A stretch of 6,489 nucleotides of DNA from AM-2324 sp042091035 (lineage in GTDB: Bacteria; Bacteroidota; Bacteroidia; Chitinophagales; Saprospiraceae). A program made the translations under genes and the position numbers. Every line of letters starts with the position of its first letter. Position 1 is the stretch's first letter. Positions 1-5,284 of the stretch are shown piece by piece. The notes beneath the pieces are model-generated. The model was not told the DNA's origin. It made no database searches and saw nothing but the letters and a program-made list of their open reading frames with translations. The stretch is taken from the NCBI GenBank assembly GCA_042091035.1, contig JBELIG010000187.1, positions 1 to 6,489 of the forward strand, read 5' to 3'.

Positions 1-1694
1 TATTCATAGAATGGGATTTTGGTGATGGAAATGTAAGTACAGTAGAAAACCCGGTACATACCTTTGATAGCACAGGAGTGTACCTTGTCAAACAATTCGT
101 CAACAATGGTTGTGCAACGGACAGCAGTGAAATCGAAATCACTGTTTTGGAAGCTCCAATCGTTTCTTTTGAATCGGCAGGACCATTTTGCTCCAACCAA
201 GCTATTGAATTCACAAATACGTCTTTGGACCTTTCAGGAAGCCAGTGGTATTTTGGTTCTGTAGATTCATCGAATCTAGTCAATCCATCATTCCTATTCC
301 CTGAACCAGGCGACTATTCAGTAACCTTAATTGGAACCAAGAATGATTCTGGTTGTAAATCAAGCTTCTCCAGCAATCTAAGTATCTATGATTTTCCAGA
401 AGCAAGTTTCGCATTTGATGGAGCGGAGGGATGTATTCCATTATCTGTATCATTTGACAACCAATCACAAGGCGCTACTTATTACCTCTGGGACTTTGGT
501 GATGGAAACACATCCATATCATCTACACCCCTGCACAATTATGAATTAGCAGGAAGCTATAATCCTTCGCTAACCAGCACAGATACAAATGGTTGCTCGG
601 ATACCTCGGTATTTAATATCGTTACTGCCTATCCGCTACCTGGAAGTGATTTTGAAATGACTCTACTAGATTCTTGCGGATTACCTGCTCAGGTTCAATT
701 CAATGAGCAAAGTACAGATGCCAGTGGTTTTGAGTGGAATTTTAACAATACTGATTTCACAAATCTGAACAGCCCAATTTACACATTCAATCAAGCAGGC
801 ATTCAGAATATTAGTCTGATTAGCTTTACTCAATTCAACTGTAAAGACACTATCAGTAAAACCATTGAGTTATTTGAACAACCGTTCTCCGATTTTGAAC
901 TTGAACCTATTAGTGATTGTCAACCTGTAAGTTTCCAACCAGTATCCACTGCATTCAATGCAGAGTCTTATGTATGGATGATCGGGGACAGTATCTATAA
1001 TGAGGGGGGATTGAATCCAACTATAACAATTCAAGAAGCAGGCAACTATGATATTTCGCTTATTACAGGAAATATGGATAGATGCTTTGACACACTTACC
1101 CTTGAGAGTCAAGTAGAGGTTTTATTACAGCCACTTGCTAACTTTACTTGGGAAGAAAACCCTGACGGTCAACCTGCTCAAAGTATACAGTTCATTAGCC
1201 TATCTGAACATGCAGATCAACATAACTGGGATTTGGGGGATGGTACGCTCACAACGGAGATCAATCCAATACATAGATATTTTGAAGGTCAGGCTGTTGA
1301 TATACGATTGAACGTAGCCAATTATAATGGATGCGAACATGATACTCTAATAAACATAGTACCTCCATTATTCGGTAGCTTATATGTACCCAATGCATTT
1401 ACGCCAGATTATGGAAATCAGGAGGCTACTCTTTTCCTTCCGAAAGGAATTGGCTTAAGTGAATACCGTTTACAAATTTTCTCAACCTATGGGCAATTAC
1501 TTTGGGAAACATCACTTTTATATGATGGATCACCGGCAGAAGGTTGGAATGGCACATACAATGGGCAGGACCTACCTCAAGACACCTATGTCTGGAAAGT
1601 ATATGCAGTCTTCCAGGACGGCCGCGAATGGGTTGGCACAGAAACAAAGAATGGAAAGGTTCTAAAAATGGGCACAGTGCTCTTACTTCGATAA
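1..1694 (+). CDS. Multi-PKD-domain surface protein with type IX secretion (type B) C-terminal domain, 5'-truncated
   Basis: The frame is open from the left edge (first full codon at 3) to TAA at 1692-1694, giving 563 visible residues; the true N-terminus and signal peptide lie outside the window. The GTG at 78 is internal, because the residues before it already form a PKD core (WDFGDGN, residues 4-10). Six PKD-like units of about 81 residues follow one another. Their core tryptophan motif is WDFGDG in units 1 and 3, WDLGDG in unit 6, and degenerate in units 2, 4 and 5 (WYFGS, WNFNN, WMIGD). From about residue 456 comes a gliding-motility-associated C-terminal domain (TIGR04131/CHU_C type): YVPNAFTP, a YRLQIFSTYGQLLWET strand, GWNGTYNG, and the end GTVLLLR. 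In this family the domain directs export through the Bacteroidota type IX secretion system, and PKD arrays act as extracellular stalks or adhesion modules. The ligand cannot be told; a catalytic domain could lie upstream. Confidence 0.93.
   Translation, partial: FIEWDFGDGNVSTVENPVHTFDSTGVYLVKQFVNNGCATDSSEIEITVLEAPIVSFESAGPFCSNQAIEFTNTSLDLSGSQWYFGSVDSSNLVNPSFLFPEPGDYSVTLIGTKNDSGCKSSFSSNLSIYDFPEASFAFDGAEGCIPLSVSFDNQSQGATYYLWDFGDGNTSISSTPLHNYELAGSYNPSLTSTDTNGCSDTSVFNIVTAYPLPGSDFEMTLLDSCGLPAQVQFNEQSTDASGFEWNFNNTDFTNLNSPIYTFNQAGIQNISLISFTQFNCKDTISKTIELFEQPFSDFELEPISDCQPVSFQPVSTAFNAESYVWMIGDSIYNEGGLNPTITIQEAGNYDISLITGNMDRCFDTLTLESQVEVLLQPLANFTWEENPDGQPAQSIQFISLSEHADQHNWDLGDGTLTTEINPIHRYFEGQAVDIRLNVANYNGCEHDTLINIVPPLFGSLYVPNAFTPDYGNQEATLFLPKGIGLSEYRLQIFSTYGQLLWETSLLYDGSPAEGWNGTYNGQDLPQDTYVWKVYAVFQDGREWVGTETKNGKVLKMGTVLLLR
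3..1367 (+). repeat. Tandem array of six PKD-like units (protein-level repeat)
   Basis: The repeat is visible in the protein only; the DNA copies are strongly diverged. Approximate units are 3-158 (partial), 159-400, 405-641, 645-884, 888-1130 and 1137-1367. Each has a hydrophobic opening strand, a W-x-F/L/I-G-like core, an N-P-x-x-x-F/Y turn before the aromatic strand, and a closing N-G-C-like turn. Cysteines recur with alternating spacing of about 26 and 55 residues, so one unit is about 81 residues. The divergence suggests an old duplication rather than a recently expanding array. Confidence 0.85.
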
Positions 1695-1730
1695 AAAAAA
1701 TCCCCCGCATATTCTGCGGGGGATTTTTTT
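1693..1730. terminator. Bidirectional rho-independent terminator between convergent genes
   Basis: A perfect 9-bp GC-rich stem (TCCCCCGCA at 1701-1709 with TGCGGGGGA at 1715-1723) encloses the 5-nt loop TATTC. It is flanked by eight A (1693-1700) on the left and seven T (1724-1730) on the right. Read on the plus strand, the hairpin ends in a T run and terminates the PKD gene. Read on the minus strand, the A run becomes the U tract and terminates purC. The A and T runs can also extend the stem to about 16 bp. The TAA codons of both genes overlap the outer edges of the element. Confidence 0.93.
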
Positions 1731-2676
1731 ATTTAAGCTCAAATTTTCCTTTGAGGTTATTCTTTATTCTACCTTCAATATTTGAAATATCAGCAGCTTC
1801 GAAGCTCGAGCCAGTGACCTTTTCATAAAGCTCTATATATCGTTCTGAAACCTCCTGAACAAAGGCATCAGGCATTTCTGGCATTTCCTGCCCTTCGAGC
1901 CCCTGAAATCCATTATCCATCAACCATTCACGTACAAATTCCTTTGAAAGTTGCTTTTGCTGCTCCCCTTTAGATTGACGCGCTTCATAGCCCTCCGCAT
2001 AGAAATAGCGCGAGCTATCTGGTGTATGGATTTCATCAATAAGAACAATCTCATCACCTATCTTACCAAATTCGTATTTAGTATCTACTAGAATCAAGCC
2101 TTGCTTTGCAGCCATTTCTGTTCCTCGCAAAAACAAAGCCTTAGTATATTGCTCAAGCTTGATATAATCAGATTCAGATACGATTCCCTGTTTTATGATC
2201 TCTTCTCTTGAAATATCCTCGTCGTGTCCTTCGTCCGCCTTAGTAGCAGGAGTAATGATAGGCGCAGGAAAAGCATCATGTTCTTTCAATCCATCAGGCA
2301 TGGATACACCGCACAAGATTCGTTCACCTGATTTATACGTTCTCCAAGCATGCCCTGTAAGATATCCTCGGATTACCATTTCTATACGAAAAGGATCTAC
2401 ACGTTTGCCTAAGGCGACATTCGGGTCTGGTGTGGACTCCAACCATATTGGACAAATATCAGAACAGGCATCCAAAAAGTAAGCCGCTATCTGGTTCAGG
2501 ACCTGCCCCTTGTGGGGAATCGGTCGAGGAAGTATATGATCGAATGCAGAAATACGATCACTGGCAATCATTAGCAATTGATCTCCAAAACTATAAACAT
2601 CCCGAACTTTGCCCCGATAAAAAGCAGTCTGTCCCTTGAAATCAAACTTGGTTTCTCCTAATCCTTTTTGATTCAT
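1729..2676 (-). CDS. purC: Phosphoribosylaminoimidazole-succinocarboxamide synthase (SAICAR synthetase)
   Basis: This cytoplasmic enzyme of de novo purine synthesis uses ATP to join aspartate to CAIR, giving SAICAR. The 315-residue protein is the longer form of the family (the E. coli form is about 237 residues). Motifs in order: GKVRDVY (22-28), the nucleotide-binding start; SDRISAFD (39-46); FRIEMVIRGYLTGHAW (96-111), matching the first family signature except that the usual Ser after TG is His; ITPATKADEGHDE (141-153); ILVDTKYEFG (195-204), the second family signature; and LIDEIHTPDSSRY (212-224), the substrate and metal region. The chosen ATG lies 3 nt after the stop of the upstream symporter gene, and the N-terminus matches the expected length, so no other start is needed. 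The two genes probably form an operon. No other purine gene and no purine riboswitch is visible nearby. Confidence 0.97.
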   Translation of the reverse strand: MNQKGLGETKFDFKGQTAFYRGKVRDVYSFGDQLLMIASDRISAFDHILPRPIPHKGQVLNQIAAYFLDACSDICPIWLESTPDPNVALGKRVDPFRIEMVIRGYLTGHAWRTYKSGERILCGVSMPDGLKEHDAFPAPIITPATKADEGHDEDISREEIIKQGIVSESDYIKLEQYTKALFLRGTEMAAKQGLILVDTKYEFGKIGDEIVLIDEIHTPDSSRYFYAEGYEARQSKGEQQKQLSKEFVREWLMDNGFQGLEGQEMPEMPDAFVQEVSERYIELYEKVTGSSFEAADISNIEGRIKNNLKGKFELK

Positions 2677-2679
2677 ATT

Positions 2680-4047
2680 CTAAGCCTTTGCAGGTTCTTT
2701 AAATTGTTTAAGAACAAACCACCCGACCAAACAGAATACCATAGCTACAAGAGCAGATAATTTTACGCCGAATGGGTTGTCGATAGAATTCCCCAAAAGT
2801 AATAAACTTGGAAATACTAGGTTAGCAAAAGAAACACCAAATTTTGTCATCATGTTCCTAATAGCGTAATACATCCCTGAAAGCGCTTGTTCCTGTGCGT
2901 CCTTTGAATCGTGAATGATATCCGCTATTAGTGCATTAGGGAGTATACCCATTACGGCTAGAGGGAATGCTGCTCCAAGGGCAAGAACATAAAAGAGCAC
3001 CCCACTAATATTTGGTAAATAATCTACTGCAAACAACATTAAAAAAGTAATAGCGAAACAAATCAGAGAGCTTAATATCACTTTCTTTTTACCAAAACGC
3101 TTTGCCAGTTTTCCGATTGGATAATACAAGGCCAATGAGCTAAAAAAGGCAAGCATCATAAAGGTAGTTGCCATGCTTTTATCCATCTCAAAAATAAGGG
3201 TCACATAATAAGCAATACCAATCTGAATCATATTTAATGAAAACCAAAAAATTGTATCCGCAAGATAAAAGATCCTAAAATTCTTATCCCGCATAACCAT
3301 CTTGAGGGATATGCGCCAGTTTGTCTCATTTGAATTTTGTACCGCGTATTTATGCTCATCAAGGAAAAAAACAGGACTCAGCAAGCATAAGAATGAAAAA
3401 ACAGCAAAAATACCAACGACTAATTGAAACGCAGCAGATTCTGTATATCCAAAATTAGAAACAAACACGTAGGGCAAAGAATAGGCAAGATTACCGATTA
3501 CAAAACCCAAAGCCCAGGTCAAAGAAATAGCAGTACTTATTCGTAACCGATCTTCCTTCTGATGTCCAAGTTCTGAAATCAAGGCATTATAGGGAACGGT
3601 ATACATAGTCATAAACAAATACAATGCAAACAGACAAAAGGCTAGCCAATAACCATTCATCGAAAAGCTTTCACTTACTGGGTAGAAAACCAAGAAAGAA
3701 AACAAGGCAAAAGGCAGAGAGGCGATAAGCAACATAGTTTTTCGCTTACCCAGTTTATAATCACTCTTATCCGACCAGAATGCAATCATAGGATCGGTAA
3801 TAGCATCGAATATTCGAGAACCAAAATTCAATACGCCTAAAAGGGTCAAGACCCCAAATACCGCCCCGGTATATATAAATTGAGGAAAGATAGTCTCTCC
3901 TCCAGTCTCAGGAGGCATGTAAAAGAATACCAATAGATTAATTGCACTAAAACTCGCCAAAGAATATCCCAACTGCCCGAAAGAGAAAAGTATAATTTGT
4001 CTCAGGGAGGGTCTTTCTTTTTCAATCAAACTATGATTTTCACCCAT
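2680..4047 (-). CDS. GPH-family (MelB-like, MFS) cation symporter, substrate unknown
   Basis: A 455-residue, very hydrophobic inner-membrane protein consistent with 12 transmembrane helices. The glycoside-pentoside-hexuronide:cation symporter signature is clear: RIFDAITDP (78-86) followed by WSDKSDYKLGKRK (91-103), the helix II and loop 2-3 motif, then VPYNALISEL (151-160) in helix IV. The second half has GKLAKRFGKKK (312-322) and a helix XI region with Lys402, which aligns by eye with MelB Lys377. Asp81 and Asp85 align with the MelB cation-site residues Asp55 and Asp59. Asn58 is replaced by Thr84, and the MelB sugar-binding Asp19 and Asp124 appear as Ser29 and Thr150. The fold and symport mechanism are therefore well supported, but melibiose transport is not. 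It is first in a probable operon with purC. A nucleoside, sugar or uronate substrate is possible; nothing in the sequence decides. Confidence 0.9.
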   Translation of the reverse strand: MGENHSLIEKERPSLRQIILFSFGQLGYSLASFSAINLLVFFYMPPETGGETIFPQFIYTGAVFGVLTLLGVLNFGSRIFDAITDPMIAFWSDKSDYKLGKRKTMLLIASLPFALFSFLVFYPVSESFSMNGYWLAFCLFALYLFMTMYTVPYNALISELGHQKEDRLRISTAISLTWALGFVIGNLAYSLPYVFVSNFGYTESAAFQLVVGIFAVFSFLCLLSPVFFLDEHKYAVQNSNETNWRISLKMVMRDKNFRIFYLADTIFWFSLNMIQIGIAYYVTLIFEMDKSMATTFMMLAFFSSLALYYPIGKLAKRFGKKKVILSSLICFAITFLMLFAVDYLPNISGVLFYVLALGAAFPLAVMGILPNALIADIIHDSKDAQEQALSGMYYAIRNMMTKFGVSFANLVFPSLLLLGNSIDNPFGVKLSALVAMVFCLVGWFVLKQFKEPAKA

Positions 4048-4122
4048 AATCTATAACTTGTCTTTTACTTTTATGTTAATATTGAGTCCTAATTTAGAAT
4101 TAAATCAAATAAAACTGGCATT
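4048..4122. promoter_or_regulatory. Divergent intergenic region with weak candidate promoters
   Basis: These 75 AT-rich bases separate the start codons of the symporter-purC operon (minus) and the KAS III gene (plus), so both promoters should lie here or just inside the genes. Two seven-of-eight matches to the Bacteroidota -7 box TAnnTTTG are visible: TAATTTAG at 4090-4097 on the plus strand, and TTTATTTG reading 4113 to 4106 on the minus strand. Neither has a convincing TTG/TTTG box at the usual 17-23 nt upstream, so the exact boxes are uncertain. No clear Shine-Dalgarno sequence precedes either ATG and no operator palindrome is evident. Confidence 0.3.
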
Positions 4123-5193
4123 ATGTACCAATCTAAAATAGCAGGTCTAGGAAAATACCTTCCTGATCGTATTGTCACTAATGATGATCTTTCAAAAGTA
4201 ATGGAAACTTCCGATGAGTGGATACAGGAGCGGACAGGTATTCAAGAGCGACGGTATGCAAAAAAACACGAGGAGACGACTACCACTATGGGTGCAAAAG
4301 CCTCAACTATAGCTATAGAGAGAGCTGGGATAACTAAAGAAGATATTGACTTTATAATTTTTGCAACACTTTCCCCAGACTATTACTTCCCAGGTTGTGG
4401 TGTTTTACTGCAAAGAGAACTTGGAATCACAAAAACTGAAATTGGCGCTCTGGATATCCGAAATCAATGTTCTGGGTTTATATATGGGCTGTCTATTGCA
4501 GATCAATACATCAAATCTGGAATGTATAAAAACATTTTGGTCGTAGGATCTGAGATGCACTCTATGGGGCTTGATTTCTCTACTAGAGGTCGCGCAGTAA
4601 CTGTTATTTTTGGAGATGGAGCCGGTGCAGCAATTGTACAACGTACGGACAACAAAGATCAAGGAATACTTAGCACTAAATTACATTCGGACGGCACCTA
4701 TGCTGAAAAATTAGCCTTTCTAGCTCCAGGCTCACATGGTGGTTATCACAATGATCAACTTGAAGAGCCCGTTGATTATGGATTTGACAAATCTATAGAC
4801 TATGGGGAGATCTTTTTCACAGAAAAGATGCTCAAAGAAGGTAAATACTATCCAAGAATGGAAGGCCAATTTGTGTTCAAACTCGCAGTCACTAAATTCC
4901 CTGAGGTTATTGGTGAAGTTCTTGAGGATGCTAAACTAGAGACAAGTGATATTAACATGCTAATACCGCATCAAGCCAATCTTCGTATTGCATCATTTGT
5001 ACAAAAGCGATTAGGACTTGGAGATGATCAAGTCTTTAATAATATTCAAAAATACGGAAATACCACAGCAGCATCTATTCCTATAGCATTCTGTGAAGCT
5101 TGGGAAGAAGGCAAAATAAAAGATGGCGATCTAGTTTGTCTCGCAGCCTTTGGCTCAGGATTTACATGGGGAGCAGCACTATTGCGATTCTAA
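4123..5193 (+). CDS. fabH: 3-oxoacyl-ACP synthase III family protein (KAS III, FabH-like) with enlarged cap region
   Basis: KAS III enzymes condense an acyl-CoA with malonyl-ACP to start fatty-acid chains; the protein is cytoplasmic. The 356 residues carry the full catalytic triad: Cys116 (NQCSGF), His283 (PHQANLR) and Asn313 (YGNTTAAS). TSDEWIQERTGI (29-40) holds Trp33 and Arg37, which match the CoA-binding Trp32 and Arg36 of E. coli FabH. Arg288 matches the ACP-docking Arg249, and the C-terminus FGSGFTWGAALLRF is standard. The Cys-His spacing is 167 residues against 132 in E. coli, while His-Asn is 30 in both, so about 35 residues are inserted before His, roughly residues 200-240. The ATG gives a textbook FabH N-terminus. 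The gene stands alone, not beside plsX or rpmF, so it may be a second, specialised KAS III. Because of the insertion, the symbol is a family label rather than proof of the primary FabH role. Confidence 0.9.
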   Translation: MYQSKIAGLGKYLPDRIVTNDDLSKVMETSDEWIQERTGIQERRYAKKHEETTTTMGAKASTIAIERAGITKEDIDFIIFATLSPDYYFPGCGVLLQRELGITKTEIGALDIRNQCSGFIYGLSIADQYIKSGMYKNILVVGSEMHSMGLDFSTRGRAVTVIFGDGAGAAIVQRTDNKDQGILSTKLHSDGTYAEKLAFLAPGSHGGYHNDQLEEPVDYGFDKSIDYGEIFFTEKMLKEGKYYPRMEGQFVFKLAVTKFPEVIGEVLEDAKLETSDINMLIPHQANLRIASFVQKRLGLGDDQVFNNIQKYGNTTAASIPIAFCEAWEEGKIKDGDLVCLAAFGSGFTWGAALLRF

Positions 5194-5211
5194 AGATTAT
5201 ACCTTAGGCGG

Positions 5212-5240
5212 ATAAAGGGCCATGGGGCCCTTTATTTGTC
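5212..5240 (+). terminator. Hairpin terminator after the KAS III gene
   Basis: A perfect 10-bp stem (ATAAAGGGCC at 5212-5221 with GGCCCTTTAT at 5226-5235) has a 4-nt ATGG loop and starts 18 nt after the KAS III stop codon. The following T stretch is short and interrupted (TTTATTTG), so this is a weaker intrinsic terminator than the one at 1693-1730. Its place, between a stop codon and a separate promoter, supports the call. Confidence 0.6.
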
Positions 5241-5247
5241 CTTGGAA

Positions 5248-5280
5248 TTGTCCCGCCAGAACATATTTTTCTTACTTTTG
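5248..5280 (+). promoter_or_regulatory. Bacteroidota-type promoter for the helicase gene
   Basis: TACTTTTG at 5273-5280 is a perfect match to the Bacteroidota -7 consensus TAnnTTTG. A TTG at 5248-5250 lies 22 nt upstream and fits the -33 element, at the long end of the accepted spacing. The transcription start expected a few bases after the -7 box falls almost on the ATG at 5285, so the mRNA would have little or no leader. A chance match is possible in AT-rich DNA, but the position after a terminator hairpin is right. Confidence 0.6.
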
Positions 5281-5284
5281 CAGG

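Noticed and set aside
78..80. GTG as start codon of the first gene
   Set aside because: The frame is open upstream to the window edge and the preceding residues encode a PKD core motif (WDFGDG) with the normal NPVHTF turn, so this Val codon is internal.
3..1367. PKD array as a recent DNA repeat or recombination hotspot
   Set aside because: The units are similar only at protein level; beyond about 15 bases around the GGTGATGGAAA core there is no extended nucleotide identity.
1426..1710. Minus-strand 94-codon open frame and a plus-strand one at 1544-1828
   Set aside because: Both overlap the conserved type IX C-terminal domain and cross the terminator hairpin; the second also runs antisense into purC. 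Their low-complexity translations resemble no family.
2195..2639. Plus-strand open frames opposite purC
   Set aside because: They are antisense to strongly conserved purC motifs, so the open frames are most simply by-products of purC codon use.
4048..4122. Riboswitch or purine operator upstream of the symporter-purC operon
   Set aside because: The gap is only 75 bp, AT-rich, without stable stems or a palindromic operator, too short for a structured purine riboswitch plus expression platform.
5222..5224. Upstream in-frame ATG for the helicase
   Set aside because: It sits in the loop of the terminator hairpin and upstream of the promoter -7 box, and would add 21 residues (MGPFICPWNC...) with no resemblance to helicase N-termini.
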